64,000 bases of DNA. Source: Macrosoma leucophasiata. Lineage: Eukaryota > Arthropoda > Insecta > Lepidoptera > Hedylidae. The stretch covers positions 9,548,001 through 9,612,000 of the forward strand of contig JAWQUS010000023.1 in assembly GCA_036365455.1 (NCBI GenBank), written 5' to 3'. Below are positions 1 through 9,720 of this stretch, one piece after another. The notes under the pieces were generated by a model, which was not told the DNA's origin, did no database searches, and worked only from the letters and a program-made list of their open reading frames with translations. The position numbers and the translations under genes were made by a program. How positions within the stretch are numbered: the first letter of the stretch is position 1; each line of letters begins with the position of its first letter.

Positions 1-1035
1 GGATTTCTATGTTATTTATAAGTATTTATGTAGTTTATCTTTATTAATATTTTTTGTATGATCCTGAATTATTACGTCCATAAAGGGCGTTATGTCCCAT
101 GATTCACTAGCCGTCTAGAATAAAATTAAGTCATACTTATAACCAGTTTTAATAAGAGACGCGAATTTTCTGGTTAGAAATAGTATTTACTTAATTACCC
201 ATAACACTGATTTCAACTAATAAAAAAAAAGGGAATACGAGTTCTAACAAAAAACTAGTTTTAACTGTGGCATAATATATAATAGCTATGTATCATTTAA
301 TTCTGCCATGTAGAATGGGAACTGCCCGTTAATATTCTATGTTTACTTAGAGTACCGAATGTTGTTCACTTTGGGCGCACCACAGCAAAATGTACGTATT
401 TAGAAAATTCAACCATATTTAGCTAATCTGCGGACAGGCGGCTGTGGACATCGCGAAACTAAGTTCAAGAGAGAGTAGAAAAAGAGTACTTTATTAGCCA
501 ATAAGCATCGTAGCCACGAAACCCTATAAATAAAGCAGGATCAAGAAGCAATAACAAGATAGCAAGCAAACAAAATAGTAAATAACCTAAATGTATAAAT
601 ACATTTATTTTTGAAATGCAAAGGTTTACATAAAACCCTTTAATTGAAACGATCGCTTAAATTTTATTTCTTAACCTCGTTAAAAATGATATTGTTGGCC
701 ATTAAATCCTTGAGTTATAAAAACGACACCGTATTTGGTCTTATTCGTCGCACCTTTTAAGTCTCGTCCAATCATTTAGTCATGATATCTAGTTATTAAA
801 ATTGAGAAATATCAAAAAAAAATGATGAATCAACACACTGGATTGAAGTTCTATGTACATTTGAAATTCATATTAATTAAAATTAAACATTTCAATCGCA
901 TTCAATAAATTACGTTTAGACACCTTATTTGGGTATTTAACTTACCTAATTGATTTTCATCATCAAGTTTTCTATTACCATATTAGTATTAAAATCTTTT
1001 TTTTTAATATGTTGCTTTAATTGTAACTGCCGGGC

Positions 1036-1345
1036 AAAAACCTCCCCTATTTTCTTCCACTTGTCACGGTCTTTTGCAACTTTGAGTCAATTGGGTTCAA
1101 AGCGATCGATATCGTCTCGCCAGCGTTTTCGAGGTCTACCACGGTAGCGCCGAGTATCTGCTATAAGCTATTTTTGCCCATTTTTCGCACGACATTCTGC
1201 AAACATGCAAACCCGCCCACTCCTACTTCAACTTCGCTGCATTAAGGCCTACATCCACGATACCCGATTTTTCGCGAATGACAGTGTTACGTATTTTCTC
1301 CGCTCGCTTCACACCCAGGATGCTGCGTTCCATCGCAGCAAAATC
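1036..1345 (-). pseudogene. Decayed non-LTR retrotransposon, reverse-transcriptase C-terminal part
   Basis: Read on the minus strand, the segment gives two recognisable LINE stretches: MERSILGVKRAEKIRNTVI (from about 1338 down) and GRPRKRWRDDIDRF (about 1143-1100), followed by a WKKIGE tail. This order is typical of the C-terminus of RTE-like reverse transcriptases, known to me from the family and not searched here. In-frame stops and a frame change show that it is dead. It is unrelated to the ADAMTS-like gene. Confidence 0.75.
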
Positions 1346-1526
1346 TAATTGAACGAGTTAAATGCTGAAGTTTCAAATTACAATCCAAACGGTTGCTGAT
1401 CACTGCTACAAATTCTAACGACAGTTTAAAGTAACTCCGGAAATTAATTTGTACGTTACCTAGGCCTGGTGTTACCTGGCAGAAAAACCTATTATCTTGT
1501 ATCCTAAACCTATTATCATTATCTAT

Positions 1527-1571
1527 CCTATTTACTTTGCTTTTTCAAATTGAGAAAGCAAAGTAAATAGG
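1527..1571. repeat. Perfect 17-bp-arm hairpin
   Basis: The arms are 1527-1543 and 1555-1571, perfectly complementary, with an 11-nt loop. There is no flanking duplication I can see. It may be a MITE core or a local foldback. Confidence 0.8.
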
Positions 1572-1860
1572 AAAGACAAAGTGCATCTGTGTCGTAGTCC
1601 GTCACCCATGGACTCATCTGTGAAATATTTTTAAGTCGTACTCACACCTACGTGAGCTTAACGTCTAAGGAGTTGAGACGTCAAACGTGCGACAGAATGG
1701 TGACCATTAAATGACTTCACATGTTTGATAGACATGAGCGATTACTAGCCGTAATTTCCATGACCATCAGTTGGTTAACTGATTGTTGTGTCATTTGCTT
1801 ACGGCTATAAAGGGACATTTTGCTGTTTTATTTTATTTAACTATTTATTATTATTTAATT

Positions 1861-1895
1861 GCCTCAGTAGTTTAGTGGTAGCAGGCTACTACTTT
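1861..1895 (+). repeat. Head fragment of tRNA-derived SINE family B
   Basis: It matches the first 35 bases of the full copy at 25009 (CCTCAGTAG, then GTGGTAGCAGGC). This is the box-A region only; the box-B region and tail are absent. Confidence 0.6.
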
Positions 1896-2697
1896 TTCCA
1901 ACTTCTACAACAATACATTTCTTTCCATTATTCTTTTAAATATATTTCAGGAAAAATCCAATAATATGAAATAATTATTAATAGGGTAACAAGCCCGTTT
2001 GCTTGAGGAAGTTGAAAAAACGAAACGTAGCGGATTTTTAGAAGTATACGGTACGATCGCGGAATAGGCCGCTCGACCACATGGGCATCATATATGGTGG
2101 CAATTAAAGCTATATTTGATTTATTTTGGATACGCGGTGAGAACCCTGATTGTAAATTTAATTTTTCAATGTCCAAGTTCTAGATAAATTTTCGAATTTC
2201 TGTACTTCATCATGAGCGTTAATCAAAATATTAAGACTGAACTATTTTGTAGATATTATTTTACACTTTCGCTTACTGTCAAAATTTAATTTAAAATAAT
2301 ATACATTGAACCATATTATTATCGTAATTATCATCAAGGTGTTTCATCACCACCTTAATGTTTACTTAGACAATGCTTGCATATAGTTAGTGCTCATTAT
2401 CGTCCTGGATCTGTGAGAGCAGTAAATTATGGAGAGGATGCTTAGACAGACAAATGTATTTGCAGTATAGATATATAAATACCGATTGGATTATCTCCAA
2501 ATACGAGAACCAATTCATCATCCAATTACACATTTCGAATGGGCCACTATGAGCTAAGGTCCTAAATCCAAATTTATCAAAAAAAAATTTTTTTTCGCGT
2601 ATTCGGTACGTCTGGGAATACAGTTTTTTATACCACTAAGCCGATACAGAGTTCGCTGGGGCAGCTAGTCGGTATTAGGATATTTTTTGGTCCTGTA

Positions 2698-2850
2698 ATA
2701 ACCCGTAATAACTATCACAGAGATATATCAACTAAGGTCTCAGGAGTGGAAACCCATCTTGACCTCTGATTTTGGTGTAGGTACATGTCTACTTATAGCC
2801 CGCAGTCAGCACTTAAGATCCATGTGAACAGCATGCTTGTTTGCTACCTT
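2698..2850 (+). repeat. LINE 3'-end family A, partial copy
   Basis: It shares the order of blocks seen in family A copies: the TCTCAGGAGTGG block, then a GACCTCTGATTTTGG block, then GTGAACAGCATGCTTGTTTG. It belongs to the subfamily that has CCTCTGATTTT instead of CTTGGTCTTTG. The 5' part is missing. Confidence 0.75.
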
Positions 2851-2937
2851 CGTTAGATAAAAATAGTCGTTTTGAAATTATGTGCTTACAAACATTTCGG
2901 TGATGCATTTTTATTATATTATATTTATAGAAAGAAA

Positions 2938-3186
2938 ATGTGAAGTCTGTCTGTCTGTAACGCTTTGACCACCAAACCGCCGTCCGTAGCTTGAAGCTTT
3001 AGACATCCCAAAACAAAATAACACGCACGAAAAGGCGCGGGAAACAGCAAATAAATGTATATTAGTATAGTTGAGGTTACATGCAGTAAAATATATAGTT
3101 TTGAGATCTCTAAAGCCTCAAGCTACAAACGGCAGTTTGGTCGGCAAATCGTTACAGACAGACAGACTTTACATTTACATTATTAA
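2938..3186. repeat. Foldback repeat with about 55-bp imperfect arms
   Basis: The left arm starts near 2940 (GTGAAGTCTGTCTGTCTGTAA) and returns inverted at 3130-3180 (GTTACAGACAGACAGACTTTAC). Arms also share the sequence around GCTTGA/TCAAGC. It resembles a lepidopteran RTE-type tail duplicated head to head. It ends about 60 bp before the candidate exon at 3245. Confidence 0.75.
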
Positions 3187-3244
3187 TATGGATTTTGTTG
3201 TGTATGGCAAAACGTGTCGACTGAAATGAGTTATTTAATTTCAG

Positions 3245-3311
3245 GGCTGCGGTCATAATGCAATTTGCTATAATCACGACAGCGACTAACAACACTACGG
3301 AATCTCCTCAG
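3245..3311 (+). CDS. Candidate exon of the ADAMTS-like gene, N-terminal linker
   Basis: A pyrimidine-rich acceptor (TTAATTTCAG) precedes the exon and a CAG/GTACTA donor follows it. Only one of the three frames is open; it gives 22 codons after one base of a split codon and contains NNTTESPQ, with an N-glycosylation sequon. The exon ends in phase 0, exactly the phase in which the TSP1 exon at 4867 begins. An in-frame ATG at 3258 could be a start, but there is no signal-peptide-like stretch after it, so I prefer an internal exon. Support rests on splice sites, frame and position, not on a known domain. Confidence 0.55.
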
Positions 3312-3338
3312 GTACTATTTCTTTTTGTTTATTTAACA

Positions 3339-3461
3339 CAGTGATTGCCAAAGTGGTCCATATAGACCCCCTGGGATCCATGGGACTCGATGGGGGTCTA
3401 CGTAGGCGTGAATAAAATAACTGTAAGGGGTCTACAAGAAAAAATAGTTTGGGAACCTCTG
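3339..3461. mobile_element. hAT-type MITE with 8-bp target duplication
   Basis: A 123-bp non-coding element starts CAGTGATTGCCAAAGT and ends AGTTTGGGAACCTCTG, so the ends are imperfect inverted repeats of the hAT type. It is flanked by the direct repeat ATTTAACA (3331-3338 and 3462-3469), the 8 bp expected of hAT transposition. It lies 27 bp past the donor of the exon ending at 3311. Confidence 0.88.
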
Positions 3462-3572
3462 ATTTAACACAAGACCAGAGTTCACATTGATGGCAAGTGA
3501 ATATTCTGGTTTTAAAGTTGTTTTGCCATAAATTACAGGGTTATCTACATTACGAAATAACCAGGAATGTTA

Positions 3573-3968
3573 TTTTACTGCTGGTAGAGTTGGAACTCTA
3601 CCAAGTAATACCAAGTTGTAACTATAGTAAACCCTGCACTGGAGTACTCGATGGCGTAGGCACTCCCGCATTACCTAATCTATCTGCTGCTAAATGGTAG
3701 TATTAAGCATTATCGTGCTCCGGTTAGATGGTAATGTATGGCCCCGTAATTATTATCACAGAGACATAACATCTAAGATAAGGGCTGGCAACGCATCTGC
3801 ATTTCGACCTCTGGATTTTGTTTAGATTTCTATAGGCTGCAGTTATCACTTTAAATCTGCACCTTAGGCCTCAGGAGTCGTAACGCATCTGCGTTTAGAC
3901 CTTGGTTTTTGTATGGGTGTCTATACGTTGCAGTCATCACTTGCCACTTCCATTACATAAAAAAAAAT
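3573..3968 (+). repeat. LINE 3'-end family A, copy with an internal duplication
   Basis: The copy runs from TTTTACTGCTGGTAGAG to the A-rich end after CACTTCCATTACAT. The block from the CAACGCATCTGCATTT motif to the GCAG(T)TATCACTT motif occurs twice, first in the CCTCTGG variant and then in the CCTTGG variant, so two subfamilies are joined in one copy. Confidence 0.8.
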
Positions 3969-4226
3969 AAACAAAAAAGATATGTATAAAGATCGTAAAC
4001 ATGGAATCAGAGATTTCAACTATGAATACTTTGAACCGTTTGCACGTTTGTGCATCAACGCTGCCCGCACCACATTTTTAAACGGGCAAGAACAATAGCA
4101 ACACCTATTGAAGACGCTCAAATTTTACCTCGATTACTTAAGTATAACTAAGCAGGAATTTACGACTGGGGCACGCCTGTGCTTCGCGCGTGTATTTAAT
4201 GATGATTTTATTACTTAAAAATCATA

Positions 4227-4537
4227 GAGCAAAACGGGCCACCGGACGCGGCCCACTGGAGTCCCGAGTAGCCATAGCGTTTATTACCGATGCAAAACAG
4301 TCTGTCATTTTTTTAGGGGGAAATACATATGACACACACTCACACTACAAAAATCGTCTATTACTACGAAACTCATACCATGACTAACAAAATACATAAA
4401 CAATTTCACGCACACATTTAAACATCTAGGCGACCGGCACAGGTACACTAAACTTGTGCTTGTATTTTGACAGAAGCGAAAGCTTGCATATGGCTACTCC
4501 CCTCCGGCTCGCCGCAGCCGGTGGCCCGTGTTGCTCT
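4227..4537. repeat. Foldback MITE, about 45-bp terminal inverted repeats
   Basis: The left end contains ACGGGCCACCGG and GAGTAGCCATAGCG; the right end contains ATGGCTACTCCCCTCCGG and CCGGTGGCCCGTGTTGC, their imperfect inverse. The same internal sequence recurs in reverse orientation at 16609-16893. There is no coding capacity. Confidence 0.75.
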
Positions 4538-4541
4538 ATGG

Positions 4542-4831
4542 TTTTTTTTATGTAATGGAAGTGGCAAACAAGCATGCATTTCACATTGATGTTAAGAGGT
4601 GACTGCAGCCTATAGACACTTACACTTAGACAAAGGTCAAAATGCAGATGCATTACCACTCCTGAGGCCTAAGGTATTATGCCTCTGTGCCGGAAATAAC
4701 AGGGCCGTACATTACCACGTGACCGGAACACGATAGTACTGAACACTACCATTTAGCGGCAAGTATATTAGGTAATACGGTGGTGCCTACGCCCGCGAGC
4801 TCCGTCCTAGGAGCTCTACCACCAGTAAAAA
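4542..4831 (-). repeat. LINE 3'-end family A, near-complete copy
   Basis: It begins with a T-run (the element's A tail read from the plus strand) and TGTAATGGAAGTGGCAAAC, and ends CTCTACCACCAGTAAAA. The end is 36 bp before the TSP1 exon, so the repeat borders that exon's branch-point region. In its own orientation it starts ACTGGTGGTAGAGCTC, like the 3' tail of the Bombyx BMC1 LINE (from memory). Confidence 0.85.
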
Positions 4832-4866
4832 TGGTTAAAATAAACGCGATGCTTCGTACATTCCAG

Positions 4867-4979
4867 GTGTCAGAAGAAATGAGCGAAGGTTACGCGTGGA
4901 GCGCATGGGGAACCTGGTCTCCATGCTCGAAGACCTGTGGTGGAGGCGTCTCGGTGCAGGAGCGACAGTGTTTGCCTAG
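4867..4979 (+). CDS. ADAMTS-like protein exon, start of TSP1 repeat
   Basis: The exon carries a linker (VSEEMSEGYA) and the N-terminal half of a thrombospondin type-1 repeat. WSAWGTWSPC holds the tryptophan ladder that is C-mannosylated in this family, and CSKTCGG fits the O-fucosylation consensus CSx(S/T)CG. The acceptor is CATTCCAG and the donor AG/GTACCC; it starts in phase 0 and ends two bases into a codon, which the exon at 14665 completes. No metalloprotease domain is visible upstream, which points to the ADAMTS-like rather than the ADAMTS branch. The product would be secreted to the extracellular matrix. The symbol is left empty because THSD4, ADAMTSL4, papilin and Drosophila loh all share this layout. 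Confidence 0.9.
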
Positions 4980-5021
4980 GTACCCACACTTACTCAGTCC
5001 CGACCACAGTAGGATCCGCGA

Positions 5022-5093
5022 GTTTTGACAGTTCTAAGCGTACTTTGCTCAAAGTAAAGTCGTATAGAGCGGTATGTGAATCTCACCCTTAAT
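5022..5093 (-). repeat. Partial copy of foldback MITE H
   Basis: It matches the right half of the complete element at 8857-8997: GACAGTTCTAAGC, then TACTTTGCTCAAAGTAAAGTCG, then TCACCCTTA. The left half is missing. Confidence 0.7.
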
Positions 5094-5736
5094 GCCGGTT
5101 TTCAGCGTAATAAAGAATAATTATGAACTTGATCGTTTTTGTATAAAACAAAATTAGCACTTGGTAATAAAAAAGAATATAAAAAACAACACAAATTTTA
5201 CTTAAAATCTTTAATTCATTCAATTATATTTTTAAGCATAATTTAATATCATGAGAACAAAATGTATATTATTAAAAAGCGATTGAATAGGTACTTACAG
5301 GCTTAATAAGCTCGTTGTTCAGTTATTTTCCAAAGTGCCGACAGTTTGTCTCGGTAATATTGCACGCAGAGTAAAAACAAAAAATATTACATGCATTTAC
5401 ACGCTTATTACAGTAATTGTTCGTAATCTCTTTACACCTTCAGACTTTTGAAAAATTAATAACTAAATTGTATATGCGAGTGATCATTATGTCCTATTAC
5501 ACATGTAATGCTTGTAGGGGTACATGAGGTAGGCCAGTAAAGGATAAATTCGAAGTATGTTTACAAATAAATATATCTAATATAATTAATGCCTACATTT
5601 AATTGTGTGCTCCTTTAATTATACTCTCTCGAATTTTCAAATTCAATTCAATTTTGATTTCAGATTCAGGGGAAGTAAGTTAAAATTTTTATGTATAAGT
5701 CAACAATGCCAGATAAATGTCCGAATACTACAAGCA

Positions 5737-6174
5737 TTACATAGTCCGTGTAGTAGTACTTTTCACGTTCTTTATTGAGAAAAAACGAAAAATCTTATGC
5801 TTATAAATTCCGAACAGGACACGAAATATCTTCACAAATTCGCCATTAGGTATATGCGTCAGTGCAGCGTATTTTGAGCAATTATGATAAATTGTAATAC
5901 AAAATATTTTTTCTATACAATCTGAAGTTAACAAAATTTTACGTTTTTGCCAAACAATGGAGATGGTCAGGTCAAAGGCTACGACGAAGGGTCGCCAAAG
6001 GTTTTTACCGTGTACATTAAGGTAATAGAGGCCCCGTAGCGTTAAGGCTACCGCAGACGTGGGATAATTTTCGGGATACATTAATAAAAACAATTTAAAA
6101 CTAAGCCTTATAACTGCGTGACGATCTATAAGTGCCGCATTAGCAAAAATCTCTAAACAATCGAGGACTTCCAT
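5737..6174 (-). CDS. Unrecognised 145-codon open frame
   Basis: An ATG-started frame without introns, MEVLDCLEIF at the N-terminus, rich in Ile, Leu, Phe and Lys. I recognise no motif and see no splice site or repeat protein in it. A frame of this length can arise by chance in 64 kb of AT-rich DNA, so it may not be a gene. Confidence 0.15.
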   Translation of the reverse strand: MEVLDCLEIFANAALIDRHAVIRLSFKLFLLMYPENYPTSAVALTLRGLYYLNVHGKNLWRPFVVAFDLTISIVWQKRKILLTSDCIEKIFCITIYHNCSKYAALTHIPNGEFVKIFRVLFGIYKHKIFRFFSIKNVKSTTTRTM

Positions 6175-6337
6175 TATACGGACCGTAAGTACCTACAAAA
6201 TCCAAAACAAATAAAATATTATGTTTGTTCACCGATTACTCCGTCAGTTGGGGACAAATTCAGAAAATTCTTGTGTTGAGTTGGTATACAGTAATCCTCG
6301 AACTTACGCTTAAGGTGGAACCAAGTAAGAGCAGCGT

Positions 6338-6551
6338 AAAGCTCTATTCCTGCTCTAGACCTGCGCCTTATTCGCTACCGACGTGAGGAGCGGATACCGC
6401 GTGGTGATGCGGTATATGAAGTTTCGCGGCTATGTTCCGCTCTAATCGTGGAACTTCTTACAATATAAATACCTGAGCGAAACCCGCTCGGTAATTCTGC
6501 TCTCCACGTCGGTACCGAATTACGCGCAGGTCTTAAGTAATAGAGCTTAAT
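6338..6551. repeat. Foldback MITE with about 60-bp arms
   Basis: The left arm (about 6338-6397, AGACCTGCGCC, then TACCGACGTGAGGAGC) pairs with the right arm (about 6490-6551, GCTCTCCACGTCGGTACC, then GCGCAGGTCT) with scattered mismatches. The 90-bp centre is AT-rich. No protein is encoded. Confidence 0.75.
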
Positions 6552-6930
6552 TAGCGAATTCTAGAGTCGAATTCGCATAAGTCGGGGTTAAACATCGCAC
6601 ATATATTAAATACAAGGACGAAATAACACATTTTGTTTTTTAGATGGATGACATAATTAAAGATTAACTACCGATATCACTTCATCTTTCGATTCGCGGT
6701 CGCTATTTGAAGCTTCCATATTGCTTCTGCTTACTTCAGATGAACAAATGATCATACAAAATGTGCTTACATTCGGTTCATGCTAAGTTATTGACTGAAC
6801 GTAAGTGAATGCTGCACCCTATAGATATCTACACGCAGGGCTGGATTTAGAGGCCTGGAGGTCCCAAGCCAACGAACTTTACGTTTCCATCCTTGAAGCC
6901 AATGTTGTTAAAATACGTCTATCACTATGA

Positions 6931-7022
6931 TAGTTATTATAGGACCATACATTACCATCTAAATGAAACACGACAGTGCTGAACACTACCATTTGGGAGC
7001 AGATAGCGTGCCTACCTCCCCG
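6931..7022 (-). repeat. LINE 3'-end family A, short fragment
   Basis: It contains CATACATTACCATCTAA, ACACGACAGTGCTGAACAC and TACCATTTGGGAGCAGATAG, the middle of family A in its second subfamily form. Confidence 0.65.
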
Positions 7023-7515
7023 AATCATACATAAATATTAAATCTAAGGCAAAGTAAAATCGTAGTATAGTCTGTGCCTGTTGCCCTCAGTCAGTCAGTT
7101 TTTTCCGTATCTGGACTAACACTTCTTCGCGTAAAAAATTACCTCGTCTGCGTATGCCTTTATTAAACTTATAACAAGCGGTTATTGTGCCGAACGATGA
7201 GCGGCTGATTGACACCCATCGGGGTGCATGTTTGACGTAATGAGCTTGCAATTACTGTCAATATTATAAAGCTAATGATGGTTATGCTTACTGTACATTT
7301 TAATGTATAAAAATCTCGTGTCAATGTGTTTGTTATCGGATCTTCTGAAACGTCTTGATGATTTTGTGTTCAATTGGTAAATTTCAGTCTACACGTTAGG
7401 CGTAGGCTAGTACCGCTAAGGTGATGATACAAAGTTCGCTCGAACAGCTTAATTATATTACTTTATAATACATAAATATCAATCAATTATAACATACTAA
7501 TATTAGATTAATATG

Positions 7516-7819
7516 TTTTTTTTTTTTTTTTTTTTTTTATGTAATGGAAGTGGTAAACAAGCATGCAGTTCACGTTGATGTTAAGTGATGACTGCAGCCT
7601 ATAGACACCCACACTAAGACTAAGGTCAAAATGCAGATGCGTTACCACTCCTGAGGCCTAAGGTGTTACGCCTCTGTGCCGGAAATTACAGGGCCGTACA
7701 TTACCACCTGACCGGAACACGATAGTGCTGAACACTACCATTTAGCGGCAAGTATATTAGGTAATGCGGTGGTGCCTACGCCCGCGAGCTCCGTCACTGG
7801 AGCTCTACCACCAGTAAAA
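7516..7819 (-). repeat. LINE 3'-end family A, full-length copy
   Basis: It starts with a 23-base T-run, then TGTAATGGAAGTGG, and ends TCTACCACCAGTAAAA. All family blocks are present and little diverged, so this serves as the reference copy for the window. Confidence 0.9.
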
Positions 7820-8260
7820 TTTACCTCTATAGTTACTTTTCTTAAAAAATCTAGGGAAACATAATAATAATAATATAATAATAATATAAGTTTATTTGCA
7901 TATAACAAATTACAATAAAATGAAGAACACAGTAGTACATTTATGAGGAATCCTTATTAGTAATATGATTTCATAATATTATGTTTGTCGCAACTAGCAC
8001 TTTTGCTAAGTTATTAAGAATAACTTGTGTTAAAAGCACTAGTCCCAACCCTTGTGTAAAATATTTCCATTTATTACAAGTTTGTAATGATAAGCGTAAG
8101 ACTGTGACTATTGTCGATTATCAGCAAACAGCTTAAAGTTAAGAAAACTAAGGTTAATAAAATAAATATAGTGTACAAAAAAATCGAAACTAATGTAAAA
8201 AATAGTAAAGGAATGATATATGGCAAAAATGTATATAAATGAATAAATGTATATGTAAGT

Positions 8261-8282
8261 GGCGTGTGTGTGTGTTTGTGTG

Positions 8283-8371
<89 letters not shown>

Positions 8372-8458
8372 TGAGTGAGTGAGTGAGTGAGTGAGTGAGT
8401 GAGTGAGTGAGTGAGTGAGTGAGTGAGTGAGATAGAAAGAGAGAGTGTGTGTGTGTGC
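8261..8458. repeat. Compound TG / GAGT microsatellite
   Basis: A (TG)n tract to about 8369 passes directly into a (GAGT)n tract to about 8431, followed by GA and TG remnants. The long open frame read across it on the minus strand is only the repeat itself. Confidence 0.95.
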
Positions 8459-8856
8459 GGGTGTTTGTGTGTAGGTGTGATTATTCTATATGTGAAGTCT
8501 GCTAGCCTGCAAGTAGTACGAGTTATTACATTTTTTTTTGATTTCAATTACCAGTGATTTATTGTTCTGTATTTACATAATTTAATTTTTGAAGCCATTG
8601 GGTCACGATTATTTTTAATGTTTTGCTTGATAACGAATAAATATTAAGGCGTTTATTAAATTTATTATATGATGTTTATGTTTTTTTATGATCAATTATT
8701 ACTAGCCCATTAAAATTAAACCGTATAAAAATGTAATTAAGTTAAAATTAAAACACTATCAATCAGCAGCTTCAGATATAGTTCCTAGTTAGGGAGCAAA
8801 ATTCTGGCTAAGGTTCTAACCACTATGAACTAAAAGTTTGTCTTCAGACACTAAGG

Positions 8857-8997
8857 GCGAGATTCACAGACCGCACTACGACTTTTCTTTCGAGCAAAGT
8901 AAGCTTCGAACTGTCAAAACCCATACATTTCTGACAGTTCTAAGCATACTTTGCTCAAAGTAAAGTCGTAGTGCGGTCTGTGAAGCTCGCCCTTAGT
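8857..8997. mobile_element. Complete foldback MITE H
   Basis: The ends are CTAAGGGCGAGATTCACAGA and its imperfect inverse (TCTGTGAAGCTCGCCCTTAG). The inner part pairs as well (CACTACGACTTT / AAAGTCGTAGTG, and TTTGCTCAAAG nearby), giving one long hairpin of about 140 bp. A partial copy lies at 5022-5093. Confidence 0.85.
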
Positions 8998-9627
8998 ACT
9001 AAGAACCTAATAATAGAATGAAATGATGAATCCTATAGGGACGCAAACAATAAATAAGTTTGAACGTCTCCTTAACTCATATATTACGGTAATAATCGTT
9101 ATGTTCAAATAAATAGTTCCATCTCTAATGAACACATTACAATAACGACTGCAGTACTCGAGAGTCCAGCATTTTATGCACAATGTTATAAGTCCCGTAA
9201 CTGAGCCGTAAACCACATCGGATCAAGACCAGTGGGCAGAAACGATTATCCGGCAAAAGCAAGGTCAAATAAATATAAACCCAATTGCACATTAATTCTG
9301 TATTTAATAATCCACGTAATGGTTTCATGTCGTCATAAATAACCCCGCATAGTCAAAACAGTTACGGTACGAAGTACGGTGTTAGAAACATATAGCCTAC
9401 TAGGGTTCTCCCATCGGCGTGCGGGGCTTGCCAAAGCATCTGTTTTAAATCCCGGGTCCACTTTCCACTCTAACACCCATATTCTAAGACGTTACTTGAA
9501 ACATTGCTTGACTCATAGTCAGCTTAAGATTCTTTATGAGGACGCCTCGAAATCCATATTCTTGGTTGTATTTTGACAGTAACTCATGTGTATGGATTAT
9601 CTTATGGATAATTAAAGAGAATGGAGA

Positions 9628-9720
9628 AATGCCATAAGGTATTCTGGTAGAGAATGCCTTATGGCATTAAGTCCGCCTAATGTACCTAAATGGGCATTAA
9701 AGTTTTAAATAAATAAATAA
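9628..9720 (+). repeat. LINE 3' tail with AATA-type end
   Basis: It contains GCCTTATGGCATTAAGTCCG and ends in TTTAAATAAATAAATAA, an arrangement I know from lepidopteran LINE 3' ends. A reverse piece of the same tail (GGCGGACTTAATAA) lies near 27575. Confidence 0.6.

Larger units (their letters stand above)
1..3244. other. 5' flank / upstream intron of the ADAMTS-like gene
   Basis: I find no host exon here. The stretch is AT-rich and holds a decayed LINE piece (1036-1345), a 17-bp-arm hairpin (1527-1571), a SINE head (1861-1895), a LINE 3'-end copy (2698-2850) and an inverted repeat (2938-3186). Because the candidate exon at 3245 is entered in a split codon, at least one more upstream exon probably exists, and it is probably outside the window. 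Confidence 0.5.

Noticed and set aside
8074..8547. 157-codon frame rich in His, Thr and Ser on the minus strand
   Set aside because: It is the translation of the TG/GAGT microsatellite and has no independent coding signal.
9379..9576. 65-codon plus-strand frame near 9379
   Set aside because: Sequence looks like a decayed LINE end and no motif or splice context supports a gene.
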